Below, one piece after another: positions 26,830 to 36,001 of a DNA stretch of 64,000 nucleotides. Location of the stretch: assembly GCA_946413585.1 (NCBI GenBank), contig CAMKLG010000003.1, positions 1 to 64,000 of the forward strand. Direction: 5' to 3'. The position numbers and the translations under genes were made by a program. Source of the DNA: an uncultured Bacteroidales bacterium. Lineage in GTDB: Bacteria; Bacteroidota; Bacteroidia; Bacteroidales; WCHB1-69. The notes beneath the pieces are model-generated. The model saw nothing but the letters and a program-made list of their open reading frames with translations. It was not told where the DNA came from and did not search any database. How positions within the stretch are numbered: position 1 is the stretch's first letter; the number at the start of each line of letters is the position of its first letter.

Positions 26830-28476
26830 ATGAGTATAGCAGGTATTATTTGTCTTGTCGGCGCACTTACCATTGTGCCGTTTATCATTTACTATGTGAA
26901 GGAAGCCAAAAACCACCCGAAAGGCCTCATTGCCGCTGCATTGAGTAACATGGGCGAACGCTTCGGCTACTACATCATGAACGCCGTGCTGCTTCTCTTC
27001 CTGGTCTCAAAGTTCGGCCTTCCTGATGGAACTGCCGGTATCATCTACTCCGTGTTCTATTTCGGCATCTATGTGCTGAGTTTGGTGGGCGGTATCATCG
27101 CCGACAAAACGCAAAACTACAACAAAACCATCCAATGGGGCTTGATTATCATGGCCATCGGCTATGTGGCAATGGCCATCCCGTTGTTCAGCAAAACCGC
27201 CGATGGCGCCATCTTGGACAGCGGCGCAGGCTGGGCCACCATCTTGACCATCACTTGTATGGCTCTGTTGTTCATCGCTTTCGGTAACGGTCTGTTCAAG
27301 GGCAACCTGCAGGCTATCGTCGGTAAACTTTACGACGAGTTCGAAGCTGAAGCCGCGAAAAAAGGCGAAGAGGCATTGGCTGATGCTAAAAAACGCCGCG
27401 ACTCCGGTTTCCAGATTTTCTACGTCTTCATCAACATCGGCGGTTTCTTCGCTCCCTTCATCGCCCCGTTCCTCCGCGAATGGTGGCTGAAAGCGCATCA
27501 CCTTGTCTATAATGCTGACATGTCAGGTCTTTGTCACCAGTTCCTCGCGAATGGTCAGGAGACCCAGAAGTTCACCGAAACCATGGCCGCTGTGCTGCAA
27601 CCCGGTTACAACTTCACCGACACCGCCGCTTTCTGCTCAGACTACATCACCGTTTTCAACCAAGGCGTGCACTTCTCTTTCATTGCTTCAGTGGTTGCCA
27701 TGCTCATCTCTTTGGTTATCTTCATGGTGAACAAATATAAATTCCCGCAACCCGCTAAGAAAGAGCAGGCTCAGGTAATTGAATACACCTTTGAAGAGAA
27801 ACAAGCTATGGCGAAGGAAATCAAACAACGTTTGTATGCTCTGTTTGCAGTGCTGGGTATTGCCATCTTCTTCTGGTTCTCTTTCCACCAGAATGGCCAA
27901 TCTCTGTCCGTGTTCGCCCGCGACTTCGTCAAGACGGATGCCATCGCCCCTGAAATCTGGCAAGCTTTGAACCCCTATTTTGTCATTGTCCTCACCCCGC
28001 TGATGATCATTTTCAACAAGAAAGTCACGATGTCCACCCCGCGTAAGATCGCTTTGGGTATGGCAATCGCCGGTATGGCTTACCTTTTCTTGATGATTAT
28101 CTCCATTGTGAACAACTATCCTTCTGGTACAGAATTCCGCGCCCTGGATCTCGCCCAAATGGCTGCCGCCGGTCTTGCCAAAGCCGCTCCTTGGGTGTTG
28201 TTAGTCACCTATTTCTTCCTGACCGTTGCAGAGTTGTTCATTTCCCCGCTGGGTCTGTCATTCGTCTCCAAGGTGGCTCCTCGCCACATGGTGGGCTTGT
28301 GCCAAGGCTTGTGGCTCGGCGCTACCGCAATCGGTAACCTGATGATCTGGCTCGGCCCTGTGATGTACAACGCTTGGCCGATCAAATACTGCTGGGCAGT
28401 CTTCGCAGCAGTTTGCTTCGTCTCCATGGCTATCATGCTCGGCATGGTGAAATGGCTTGAAAGAGTGACGCAATAA
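26830..28476 (+). CDS. POT/PTR family proton-dependent oligopeptide transporter
   Basis: A peptide:H+ symporter of the major facilitator superfamily, 548 residues, with about 14 helices. ALSNMGERFGYYIMNAVLLLFL matches the ExxERFxYY proton-coupling motif of helix 1 in the altered form MGERFGYY. GNGLFKGNLQAIVG follows in helix 4. GFQIFYVFINIGGFFAPFIAPFL is the PTR2 signature region. A long hydrophilic loop with basic and acidic residues (about 175-195) lies between. It fits with uptake of di- and tripeptides. Confidence 0.94.
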   Translation: MSIAGIICLVGALTIVPFIIYYVKEAKNHPKGLIAAALSNMGERFGYYIMNAVLLLFLVSKFGLPDGTAGIIYSVFYFGIYVLSLVGGIIADKTQNYNKTIQWGLIIMAIGYVAMAIPLFSKTADGAILDSGAGWATILTITCMALLFIAFGNGLFKGNLQAIVGKLYDEFEAEAAKKGEEALADAKKRRDSGFQIFYVFINIGGFFAPFIAPFLREWWLKAHHLVYNADMSGLCHQFLANGQETQKFTETMAAVLQPGYNFTDTAAFCSDYITVFNQGVHFSFIASVVAMLISLVIFMVNKYKFPQPAKKEQAQVIEYTFEEKQAMAKEIKQRLYALFAVLGIAIFFWFSFHQNGQSLSVFARDFVKTDAIAPEIWQALNPYFVIVLTPLMIIFNKKVTMSTPRKIALGMAIAGMAYLFLMIISIVNNYPSGTEFRALDLAQMAAAGLAKAAPWVLLVTYFFLTVAELFISPLGLSFVSKVAPRHMVGLCQGLWLGATAIGNLMIWLGPVMYNAWPIKYCWAVFAAVCFVSMAIMLGMVKWLERVTQ

Positions 28477-28501
28477 TCGAAACGTTACCTTATTTTATAT
28501 A

Positions 28502-28532
28502 TAGAGGCATGTCGAAAGGCGTGCCTCTTTTG
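28502..28532 (+). terminator. Intrinsic terminator of the peptide transporter gene
   Basis: AGAGGCA and TGCCTCT pair around a GAAA-containing loop, with TTTTGTT following. Confidence 0.8.
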
Positions 28533-28587
28533 TTATTGGCTATTGGCTAAAAGCAAAAAGCAAAATCACGTCTAACCGAAATTTTTG

Positions 28588-28596
28588 TATTTTTGC
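28588..28596 (+). promoter_or_regulatory. -7 box TATTTTTGC for the PfkB kinase
   Basis: Perfect box 23 bases upstream of the ATG at 28620; it excludes a TTG start at 28593. Confidence 0.7.
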
Positions 28597-28619
28597 CCTT
28601 CAATTATCGAAAAAACAGA

Positions 28620-29594
28620 ATGACAATGAAGAAAATATTAGGAATCGGGAACGCACTGGTTGACATTTTGGTGCATATTGACAACGACGACATCCTCAAC
28701 CGTTTAGGTTTGCAAAAAGGGGGTATGGAAATGATTGATGCTCAGCGGAAACGCGAGATTTTGGAAATCATTGCGAAGATGCCGCAGACCATCGCGACCG
28801 GCGGATCCACGTCCAACACCATCCACGGTTTGGCTCGACTGGGCGCAAAAGCTGGCTACATCGGCAAAGTGGGCCATGATGAGATGGGGCGGCTCTTCCG
28901 TGAAGGATGCACCCGCTTTGGCGTAATCCCTCATCTTGTTGAATCAGAAGAAGATACAGGTGTCGCCATCACATTCATCTCCCCTAATGCAGAACGCACA
29001 TTCGCCACCTACCTCGGTGCTGCTGCCACCATGAAGCCCGAACAAGTAGATGCGCAAATCTTTGATAATTATGACATTATCCATATCGAAGGCTACCTCA
29101 TCTTTAACCACGACCTGATTCTTGATGTTTGCAAGAAAGCCAAAAAACACGGATTGCAGATTTCCATGGATATGGCCAGCTACAACCTGATAGAGAGCAA
29201 TTTGGACTTCGTGAAGATGCTGCTGCGCGACTATGTCGATATCATCTTCGCCAACGAGGAGGAGGCAAAAGCATTTACCGGTGTGGAACAAGTGGAAGCA
29301 CTTCACGCACTGTCTGAATACTGTCCCATCGCCATCGTGAAGGTGGGCAAGGACGGTTCTTTTATCAAGATGAACAGCGAAGTGACCGCCATCGCCCCTG
29401 TAGATGCACAACGCATAGATACCACCGGCGCAGGCGACATCTACGCCTCTGGATTCCTCTACGGCTATATGAACGATTACAATGCCTTGAAATCTGGCAA
29501 CCTGGCCTCCTATTTGTCCGCAAGATTGATCGAATATGTCGGTGCTAAACTGCCCGATGAGGAATGGATGAAAATAAAAGAAGAGGAGCTTTAA
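28620..29594 (+). CDS. PfkB family carbohydrate/adenosine kinase
   Basis: A 324-residue ribokinase-superfamily enzyme. GIGNALVDILVHID is the N-terminal substrate region and GGSTSNTIHGLARLG the di-Gly motif. The catalytic anion hole is DTTGAGDIYASGFLYG, with the Asp base in GAGD. Bacteroidetes proteins of this type are annotated as adenosine kinases, which would make AMP from adenosine; another sugar or nucleoside is possible. Starts are the ATG at 28620 or 28626. Its stop codon lies within the terminator stem. Confidence 0.9.
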   Translation: MTMKKILGIGNALVDILVHIDNDDILNRLGLQKGGMEMIDAQRKREILEIIAKMPQTIATGGSTSNTIHGLARLGAKAGYIGKVGHDEMGRLFREGCTRFGVIPHLVESEEDTGVAITFISPNAERTFATYLGAAATMKPEQVDAQIFDNYDIIHIEGYLIFNHDLILDVCKKAKKHGLQISMDMASYNLIESNLDFVKMLLRDYVDIIFANEEEAKAFTGVEQVEALHALSEYCPIAIVKVGKDGSFIKMNSEVTAIAPVDAQRIDTTGAGDIYASGFLYGYMNDYNALKSGNLASYLSARLIEYVGAKLPDEEWMKIKEEEL

Positions 29595-29609
29595 GTTCCT
29601 CTTCTTTTT
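29577..29609. terminator. Bidirectional terminator between the PfkB kinase and tRNA-Thr
   Basis: An A-rich arm with AAGAAGAGGA pairs with TCCTCTTCTT across a short loop. T-runs flank it on both strands, so it can serve the kinase (plus) and tRNA-Thr (minus). Confidence 0.85.
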
Positions 29610-29616
29610 GATTATG

Positions 29617-29689
<73 letters not shown>

Positions 29690-29701
29690 TTGTTTTGCGC
29701 G

Positions 29702-29710
29702 GCAAAAATA
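29702..29710 (-). promoter_or_regulatory. -7 box TATTTTTGC for tRNA-Thr
   Basis: Perfect box 13 bases upstream of the mature tRNA 5' end, the same spacing as at tRNA-Leu. Confidence 0.75.
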
Positions 29711-29767
29711 CACTTTTTTTTTGATATTCAAGACTATCCGAACATTTTTTTCTTTTAAGGCTGATAA

Positions 29768-30373
29768 TCACTCTGATAGACTTGGTTTTTCCATCATCTT
29801 TTTCCATTTGATGTAACCCAACACGGCTACCACCACATACACAATGAAGAGCACTCCCGTGGGGTAAAGACCTTTCCAAAAGTAAAGGATGGTGGAGACA
29901 ACGTTAACCAAAACCCACAACGTCCACTGTTCCAAATACTTCTGCGCCAACATCCACATCGCGACAATGCTGAATGCAGTGGTGAATGAATCTCCGGCAG
30001 GTAACGGACTATCCGTAAACTGTTTCAGAATAAAATAGAGAACAGCCCATAACACCAAGGCTGCGAGAACAAGCTTTGGGATGATTCTTTTCGGGGTATG
30101 CGTGATGACCAACGCGTCAGCAGGTGCACTGTCGTCGGACAGGCCCTTCCGGCGTGAGCGCGTCCACTTCAACAAGCCGTAGGTGTTCGCTCCAATGTAG
30201 TAAAGATACACGGCAGCATCAGCGTAGAATTTTCCATGAAAGAAAATCACCACATAGAATAATGACATCAGGATGCCAGCCGGCCAAAGCCACACACTGG
30301 CTTTGTATTCCAAAAAAAGGTAGGTCAATCCAATGACCGATCCGATAATTTCAATGATTAAATCTGCAGACAT
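29768..30373 (-). CDS. pnuC: PnuC family nicotinamide mononucleotide/vitamin transporter
   Basis: A 201-residue membrane protein with about seven helices. EYKASVWLWPAGILMSLFYVVIFFHGKFYADAAVYLYYIGANTYGLLKW carries the family's W-x-x-G and N/Q-x-Y-G-W-type positions; WTLWVLVNVVSTILYFWKGLY is the C-terminal substrate motif region. PnuC proteins take up nicotinamide riboside; the PnuT branch takes up thiamine. I see no TPP riboswitch in the short leader, which favours an NAD precursor but does not prove it. The start is ATG 30373; the upstream frame overlaps the promoter. Confidence 0.9.
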   Translation of the reverse strand: MSADLIIEIIGSVIGLTYLFLEYKASVWLWPAGILMSLFYVVIFFHGKFYADAAVYLYYIGANTYGLLKWTRSRRKGLSDDSAPADALVITHTPKRIIPKLVLAALVLWAVLYFILKQFTDSPLPAGDSFTTAFSIVAMWMLAQKYLEQWTLWVLVNVVSTILYFWKGLYPTGVLFIVYVVVAVLGYIKWKKMMEKPSLSE

Positions 30374-30393
30374 ATTTGCTATAAAAAACGGCG

Positions 30394-30402
30394 GCAAAAA
30401 TA
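30394..30402 (-). promoter_or_regulatory. -7 box TATTTTTGC for pnuC
   Basis: Perfect match about 20 bases before the pnuC ATG. Confidence 0.7.
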
Positions 30403-30462
30403 GGCTTTTTTCTTAATATTTCTTAAAACTGCAAAATCAAGATAGCATAATGAAAGAATTGT

Positions 30463-30471
30463 TATTTTTGC
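30463..30471 (+). promoter_or_regulatory. -7 box TATTTTTGC for porQ
   Basis: Perfect box 12 bases upstream of the porQ ATG, giving a very short leader. Confidence 0.7.
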
Positions 30472-30483
30472 CGTTTCATTAAT

Positions 30484-31581
30484 ATGAAGAGGAGATTTTT
30501 AATATGGGTATTTCTGCTGTTCTCCATTGGGATACAGTTGAAGGCGCAAAGTGGCGGGAATTACATATACAACTTCCTGAATCTCAGCTATTCATCTAGA
30601 ATAATGGGATTAGGGGGTAGTTTGATTTCCGTGCACGATGACGACCCTACGATAATGTTGTACAATCCCTCATACATTAGTGAGCGACAACACAATGCGC
30701 TGTCTTTGAACTTCACTGACTATTTTACGAAGAGCACCGCTGTCGCCGCCTCTTACGCTCACACCTTCCCCAAGGCAGGCAGTTTCTCATTCGGCATCTA
30801 TGGATTGAACTACGGTTCCTTCCAGGGAACCGACGAAATGGGGAATGAGACTGGGAAATTCTCCGCCGGCGACTATGCCCTCGTGGTCGGCTGGGGTCGC
30901 GAACTCTCTCCGAACTTTTCCGTCGGCGCGAACCTCAAAACCGTCTTCAGTTTCTACGATTCCTACTACTCGGTAGGGATGGTCGCGGATTTGGCGGGAA
31001 GCTACTATAACAAAGACAAACAGCTGTCTCTCACGTTGATGGCCAAGAATATCGGGTCTCCAATAAAAACATACGCCCCTGGCAATTACGAATTGGTGCC
31101 CTTCGATTTGCAGTTTGCAATTTCCCAACGTTTGAAGCATATTCCCATCCGCTATCATATTTCGTTGCACTCACTCTACCGTTGGAATATGAGTTACGTC
31201 GGACGTGACAACCCTTTCATACCTGCGGATGCGATTACGGGCGAACCTCAATATCCATCCAAAGTGGCGCAATTCGCAGACAATTTCTTCCGGCATTTCA
31301 TCTTCGGACTGGAAATTGAGCCTATCAAGTATTTTTCCATTCAATTGGCATATAATCACAACATTCATCAGGATATGAAGGTCGTCTCGCGCAAATCAAT
31401 GGCGGGATTCTCGTATGGTTTTCAACTGAACATCAAAGGAATACGGGTTGGATTCTCACGATTGCATTATGCTGTCGGTGCCACCCCGAACTGTTTCGAT
31501 TTGGCCATCAATTTTGATGAACTGGCCAAAAATAGTAAAGAGAAAAAATCCAGAAAATTAGAACGAATTTCCACTGAATGA
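30484..31581 (+). CDS. porQ: Type IX secretion system protein PorQ
   Basis: PorQ is an outer-membrane beta-barrel of the T9SS attachment complex with PorU, PorV and PorZ. The 365 residues start with a signal peptide (cleavage near LKAQ/S). YNFLNLSYSSRIMGLGGSLISVHDDDP matches the family start, followed by YNPSYI, YGSFQGTDEMGNETGKFSAGDYALVVG and NLKTVFSFYDSYYSVGMVADLAGSYY. Alternating strands continue to the end; the last 15 residues are basic. The DegT gene overlaps its stop by 4 bases. The presence of PorQ supports T9SS export in this organism. Confidence 0.93.
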   Translation: MKRRFLIWVFLLFSIGIQLKAQSGGNYIYNFLNLSYSSRIMGLGGSLISVHDDDPTIMLYNPSYISERQHNALSLNFTDYFTKSTAVAASYAHTFPKAGSFSFGIYGLNYGSFQGTDEMGNETGKFSAGDYALVVGWGRELSPNFSVGANLKTVFSFYDSYYSVGMVADLAGSYYNKDKQLSLTLMAKNIGSPIKTYAPGNYELVPFDLQFAISQRLKHIPIRYHISLHSLYRWNMSYVGRDNPFIPADAITGEPQYPSKVAQFADNFFRHFIFGLEIEPIKYFSIQLAYNHNIHQDMKVVSRKSMAGFSYGFQLNIKGIRVGFSRLHYAVGATPNCFDLAINFDELAKNSKEKKSRKLERISTE

Positions 31582-32819
31582 GTATGATTATACCCTTTTC
31601 CCCTCCACATATTGATGATGCCATTATTGCAGAAGTAGTGTCCGTGCTTCGCTCCGGTTGGATTACGACCGGTCCGAAAACGCGACAATTTGAGCAAATG
31701 CTTGCAGACTATGTTGGCATCAATGATGTTGTTTGTGTCAATTCCGCTTCGGCAGGATTGGAACTTGCCCTGCTTTGGCTTGGCATCGGCGAAGGCGACG
31801 AAGTCATCGTGCCCGCATACACCTACACCGCCACGGCTGAAGTGGTACTGCACTGCGGCGCGAAACCTGTCCTTGTGGATGTAAATGACGACTTCTTGAT
31901 TGATCCCGAAAACGTTCGCAAAGCGATTACACCGCGCACAAAAGCAATCATCCCCGTGGATATCGTTGGTTTGCCCTGCGACTACAAGGAACTATATGAA
32001 ATAGTGAACGATGCGAACATTCAAAAAATGTTCCAACCGTCAAATGACTTGCAGAAATCCTTAGGTCGTATCTTGATTTTGGCGGATGCCGCACACTCTT
32101 TGGGCGCATCTTACCTCGGTCAGAAAATTGGTGTTTGGGCAGACATCACCATCTTCTCTTTCCATGCCGTAAAGAATCTGACCACAGCGGAAGGCGGTGC
32201 CATCTGCCTTCACCTCCCCGACTCTTTCTACGAAAAACAGGGTACCACCTCTCAAGATATTAAAAACGAATTGAAAGTCAAGTCATTGCATGGACAATCC
32301 AAAGATGCATTTGCAAAAACGAAAGCCGGCGGTTGGCGTTACGATGTAGTGAATGCGGGCTACAAATGCAATATGACCGATGTCGCTGCTGCCATGGGAG
32401 TTGTGGAACTGGCTCGTTACGACGAGATGATCCTGCCACGACGCAAACAGATTTTTGATGCTTATAATCAAGCTTTTAAGAACGACAAACGGTTCCGTGT
32501 GCCCACCTACGAAAACGCAGAGAAAGTATCTTCCTACCACGTTTATACTTTACGCATAAATCATATTTCAGAAACAGATCGAGACAACATCATTCAGAAA
32601 TTGGCAGACCAAGGCATTGCCACCAACGTGCATTTTATACCGTTGCCAATGCTTACGGTCTATAAATCACTTAATTACAAGATTGAGGACTATCCGAATG
32701 CCTATCGGCAATACGCCTGCGAAATTAGTTTGCCTGTCTATTATGACCTGACCGACAAACAGGTGCAGATGGTTATTCGTGCGATGAAAGAGGCTGTTTC
32801 TGAAATTTTCCCACTATAG
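31578..32819 (+). CDS. DegT/DnrJ/EryC1/StrS family PLP-dependent aminotransferase
   Basis: A 413-residue sugar aminotransferase-like protein. The PLP lysine is in FSFHAVKNLTTAEGGAI; the pocket is marked by SASAGLELALLWLGIG and VPAYTYTATAEVV, and DAAHSLGA holds the Asp that contacts the PLP ring. Members make amino-sugars of surface glycans (such as UDP-4-amino sugars) or act in secondary metabolism. ATGA overlap with porQ implies coupled translation. An amino-sugar attached to T9SS cargo (A-LPS) is an attractive idea but not shown. Confidence 0.92.
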   Translation: MSMIIPFSPPHIDDAIIAEVVSVLRSGWITTGPKTRQFEQMLADYVGINDVVCVNSASAGLELALLWLGIGEGDEVIVPAYTYTATAEVVLHCGAKPVLVDVNDDFLIDPENVRKAITPRTKAIIPVDIVGLPCDYKELYEIVNDANIQKMFQPSNDLQKSLGRILILADAAHSLGASYLGQKIGVWADITIFSFHAVKNLTTAEGGAICLHLPDSFYEKQGTTSQDIKNELKVKSLHGQSKDAFAKTKAGGWRYDVVNAGYKCNMTDVAAAMGVVELARYDEMILPRRKQIFDAYNQAFKNDKRFRVPTYENAEKVSSYHVYTLRINHISETDRDNIIQKLADQGIATNVHFIPLPMLTVYKSLNYKIEDYPNAYRQYACEISLPVYYDLTDKQVQMVIRAMKEAVSEIFPL

Positions 32820-33398
32820 GTCAAACCATTCAGGATGAGCGTGTGGCTTATCCTCCAAATTGAACTGGCCTTTCTTATATCCTTGTAAACCATAGTATTG
32901 CGCCTGGATTTCCGCCATGTCCTTCTCATAATCACCCGTCGGGTGGAAGATGGACATGATACCGCAGGTGCGTGTGTTGTAGTCGATGTATCCCAAACTG
33001 ATCGGCACACCCGCTTCCATGGCGATTTGGTAAAACCCGCGTTTCCACTTTTCGGTGCGTTTGCGCGTACCTTCTGGACAGATAATCAGTGTGATACGCT
33101 CCCTTTCTTTGATGATATTGGCAGCATACGACACAAAATTGCGTACATGCTTCCTATCTACAGGAATGCCACCTAACTTCCTCAGTAACAGATTCAACGG
33201 GAAAAAGAAAAACTCCTTTTTGATGATGGTGTTGGCATGCAGATCATAATACTGCATGGCAGACAACCCGATGACAAAATCCATAATGGAGGTGTGGGGA
33301 GCCATCATCAGCACACTTTTAGGAATGGTTCCGTTCGGATCAGGATATTGAATCGGTTTCAGACGATAGATATATTTGAAAAGAAAGGTGCTAAGCAT
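32814..33398 (-). CDS. 1-acyl-sn-glycerol-3-phosphate acyltransferase-like protein (PlsC superfamily)
   Basis: A 194-residue acyltransferase. The catalytic HxxxxD motif is HTSIMD near residue 35 and the substrate motif is CPEGTRKRTEKWKRGF. Members move acyl groups from acyl-ACP or acyl-CoA to lysophospholipids or related lipids. Only a weak membrane segment is present. It overlaps the LD-carboxypeptidase gene by 8 bp and converges with the DegT gene (6-bp overlap). Glycerophospholipid versus ornithine/glycine lipid substrates cannot be told apart. Confidence 0.9.
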   Translation of the reverse strand: MLSTFLFKYIYRLKPIQYPDPNGTIPKSVLMMAPHTSIMDFVIGLSAMQYYDLHANTIIKKEFFFFPLNLLLRKLGGIPVDRKHVRNFVSYAANIIKERERITLIICPEGTRKRTEKWKRGFYQIAMEAGVPISLGYIDYNTRTCGIMSIFHPTGDYEKDMAEIQAQYYGLQGYKKGQFNLEDKPHAHPEWFDL

Positions 33399-34305
33399 GA
33401 TTTAAACTTTTGATTATGAATTGATTATTGATAAACTTACCTTCGATTTGACAACCACAACGCAACGCACGATTATCGGGTAGATGACCCGTGGGAACAT
33501 TGAAAATCAATGGAATATCGAGTTCACGACAATGGTCCGCAACAATCTCCTCTGCCGTTTTGCCAAAGGGAATGGTATTATCGTGCATGTCGCTGAGATG
33601 TCCAACCAGTAAAGCCTTGATATTCGACAATTTACCACTGCGTTTCAAGTTGAGTACCATACGGTCAATGTGATACAGATATTCGTCTAAATCTTCGATA
33701 AACAGCACTTTACCGTCGGTATGAATATCCGAAGGAGAACCAATGAGCGAATAGAGCATGGAGAGGTTGCCCCCAACAAGTGTACCTGAAAATTCGCCAA
33801 AACGCGACAGAGAATGAGATGGGATAATGTAAACGAGTTCCTTTCCGGTAATAGCATGCAAAAAAGACTGTACAGCAGCACTTTCCATTGTCTCCTCCGT
33901 GACGTTAATCGGCATTGTAGTATGCAATGTAGCGATTTGCTCATGACGATGGAGATGACTGTGGAACACCGTGATGTCACTGTAGCCACAAATCCATTTG
34001 GGCTGCTTCTTGAAGTGGGTGAAGTCCAGCCTGTCGATGATGCGGGCAGATCCATAGCCGCCGCGAACACACCAAATAGCCTTCACGCTCTCCTCGTCCA
34101 GCAAATCCTGAAAATAGCCCGCACGAATCTCGTCATTACCCGCAAATTGATGTTCCTCGGCGAAAAGTCTTTCATCATAAAAAACGTTAAAACCGCATCT
34201 TTTCAGAAAAGACTCAGCAGGTTGAATCTCCGCACGGGAAATTTTACGTGCAGGGGCAGCAAATGCTACCGTGTCTCCAGGATGCAAATAGGGCGGTACT
34301 ATCAT
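33391..34305 (-). CDS. ldcA: LD-carboxypeptidase (S66 family)
   Basis: It removes the terminal D-Ala from murein tetrapeptides, recycling peptidoglycan. The 304 residues have the nucleophile Ser in WCVRGGYGSARIIDRLD, then GYSDITVFH and GTLVGGNLSML. The C-terminal FNVPTGHLPDNRALRCG carries the catalytic His region. The family also includes microcin-immunity MccF proteins, so a role in detoxifying nucleotide-peptides is an alternative. The start overlaps the SDR stop by 4 bases. Confidence 0.93.
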   Translation of the reverse strand: MIVPPYLHPGDTVAFAAPARKISRAEIQPAESFLKRCGFNVFYDERLFAEEHQFAGNDEIRAGYFQDLLDEESVKAIWCVRGGYGSARIIDRLDFTHFKKQPKWICGYSDITVFHSHLHRHEQIATLHTTMPINVTEETMESAAVQSFLHAITGKELVYIIPSHSLSRFGEFSGTLVGGNLSMLYSLIGSPSDIHTDGKVLFIEDLDEYLYHIDRMVLNLKRSGKLSNIKALLVGHLSDMHDNTIPFGKTAEEIVADHCRELDIPLIFNVPTGHLPDNRALRCGCQIEGKFINNQFIIKSLNHA

Positions 34306-35168
34306 AGTGGGATATTATGTTCGTTGAGGATTTGCAAAGTCATATCTCGCAACATTTTACGATCTTTCATATTGTTGTAGTAGCGTCTCTTGTGACGGGC
34401 AACCTTACCGTTCTTAAAGATTTTTCCTGTCACACCTTCAAACTCAGGATCAATGGCGGCAGCAAGCATCGTGGCAGCACCCTGCTCGGGTGTATTGATG
34501 AGGGGCCGGAAAAGCCAATCGCAAAGCTTGTCCACCACCTTGTTGTCCATTCGTATAATATTGGTACTCACGATAAAAGGGTCCGCAACATTGAAACAGA
34601 CACCCTCCTCTTTCCACGCTTCTGAGGCATCCAACATGAAGTAGTAGAGTCCCAATTTGGAACTGCCATACGCCGTGAAACGGTTGTAGTCGTACTGCGT
34701 TTTGGGAGCAAAAAGATCCGGCGTAATCTTGCCAAGGAAATAGGAAAGCGAAATCATACTGACAATGCGCGTCCCTCGACCCATCATCGGGTGAAGCAGA
34801 TTTGTTAACGTAAAGTGCCCCAGATAATTGACAGCCATTGTGTATTCGTAGTTATCCGCACTGACTCTCGCATGACTGGGCAAAACGCCGGCATTGTTAA
34901 GCAACACCTGTAACGAAGAAAAACGACTTTTCACCTCATCCGCGAAGCGAACAATGTCCGACAAACTCCCAAGATCCAAACGCATCAAGTGGAATGTTCC
35001 ATCTGTTTCCCTCTTGATTTCCTCCATAATAGGCTGTGCCACAGCAGTATCTATACAAGCCATGATTACCTCGTAACCCGCCTTGGCCAATTCGCGCACG
35101 TGAATGCGACCCATACCTCCGTCAGCACCGGTCACTAAAGCAATTCCCTTATGGCTGCCACCACTCAT
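34302..35168 (-). CDS. SDR family NAD(P)-dependent oxidoreductase
   Basis: A classical short-chain dehydrogenase of 288 residues. The dinucleotide motif is VTGADGGMGRIHV (TGxxxGxG), NNAG follows in LLNNAGVLP, the catalytic Ser region is SMISLSYF, and the active-site YGSSK is in FTAYGSSKLGLYY. It resembles retinol dehydrogenase/WW-oxidoreductase-like members that act on lipophilic alcohols, but the substrate is unknown. It heads a likely three-gene operon with the LD-carboxypeptidase and acyltransferase, whose genes overlap. Confidence 0.9.
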   Translation of the reverse strand: MSGGSHKGIALVTGADGGMGRIHVRELAKAGYEVIMACIDTAVAQPIMEEIKRETDGTFHLMRLDLGSLSDIVRFADEVKSRFSSLQVLLNNAGVLPSHARVSADNYEYTMAVNYLGHFTLTNLLHPMMGRGTRIVSMISLSYFLGKITPDLFAPKTQYDYNRFTAYGSSKLGLYYFMLDASEAWKEEGVCFNVADPFIVSTNIIRMDNKVVDKLCDWLFRPLINTPEQGAATMLAAAIDPEFEGVTGKIFKNGKVARHKRRYYNNMKDRKMLRDMTLQILNEHNIPL

Positions 35169-35197
35169 GATTAAGATTTTTTAACCTTAAAAAGTGA

Positions 35198-35446
35198 TTA
35201 ATTATCCTTACAGGACAAAATGTGGTAAATGACAATACTCGTATCCATTGATAGGGTATCCATCATATTAAAAGCTTCGCATTTGTCACGTGTATTATTA
35301 TATACGGTATCCACTCTGTCTGTAATAATGATTGAATCATTTTGGACAATCTTATTGGTTGATACGCACTTACATTCTTTCATGCCACAACCATTCAGGA
35401 GCAGCAAGCTGAAAACAACCCCTAATGTGCAAATTAATTTTTTCAT
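35198..35446 (-). CDS. Small predicted lipoprotein, unknown function
   Basis: An 82-residue protein with signal peptide MKKLICTLGVVFSLLLLNGC (lipobox LLNGC). The mature part has five more cysteines (KECKC, RDKC, SCKDN region) and no recognised domain. It lies 12 bp after sufE on the same strand. I do not recognise the family. Confidence 0.65.
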   Translation of the reverse strand: MKKLICTLGVVFSLLLLNGCGMKECKCVSTNKIVQNDSIIITDRVDTVYNNTRDKCEAFNMMDTLSMDTSIVIYHILSCKDN

Positions 35447-35458
35447 CTCAATCGGTTT

Positions 35459-35881
35459 TTATTGTTTAGCTGAATATGCCAAAGCGTATAATTTGATTTG
35501 CTTAATCATGGAAGCCAAACCGTTGGAACGGGTTGGAGAGAGGTGATTTTTGAGTCCGATAGCATCAATGTAGGAGAGGTCGTTGTCAAGAATCTCTTGA
35601 GGGGTATGACCAGAAAGTACTCTAATCAACAGATTCACAATACCTTTCGTAATAATAGCATCGCTGTCGGCGGTGAAGAAAAGTTTACCCTCTTTCATTT
35701 CAGGATGCAACCACACCTGCGATTGACACCCACTGATAAGGAATTCGTCCTTCTTAAACTGCGGATCAATCATCGGCAATTCCTTGCCCAACTCAATAAT
35801 ATAATTGTATTTGTCCATCCAGTCATCGAACATCGCGAACTCCTGAATGAGGGTTTCTTCGGTTTCTTTCATCGTTTCCAT
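35459..35881 (-). CDS. sufE: SufE-family Fe-S cluster assembly sulfur acceptor
   Basis: SufE takes persulfide sulfur from the SufS cysteine desulfurase. The 140 residues are full length; the sulfur-accepting Cys lies in FLISGCQSQVWLHPE near residue 51, and DSDAIITKGIVNLLIRVLSG is the conserved following helix. The C-terminus GLKNHLSPTRSNGLASM is family-typical. sufBCDS are not in the window. Confidence 0.95.
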   Translation of the reverse strand: METMKETEETLIQEFAMFDDWMDKYNYIIELGKELPMIDPQFKKDEFLISGCQSQVWLHPEMKEGKLFFTADSDAIITKGIVNLLIRVLSGHTPQEILDNDLSYIDAIGLKNHLSPTRSNGLASMIKQIKLYALAYSAKQ

Positions 35882-35950
35882 AACGCTATCTTTCTTTAAT
35901 TGAAATATTTACGTTTAATACATTTTGAGATGCAAAAATATAAAAAAAAT

Positions 35951-35978
35951 GTAGAGACGCGACATGGCACGTCTCTAC
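35951..35978. repeat. 28-nt dispersed palindromic element, copy 3
   Basis: GTAGAGACG(C) and CGTCTCTAC pair around a GACATGGC-type centre; 28 nt like copies 1 and 2. It lies between the sufE promoter region and the M16 protease stop, so it could act as a terminator-like hairpin for the protease gene. Confidence 0.85.
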
Positions 35979-36001
35979 AGATGATATATTTGTAACAATC
36001 C

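Noticed and set aside
29768..30460. TPP riboswitch before pnuC
   Set aside because: The leader is only about 20 bases after the -7 box, too short for a TPP element.
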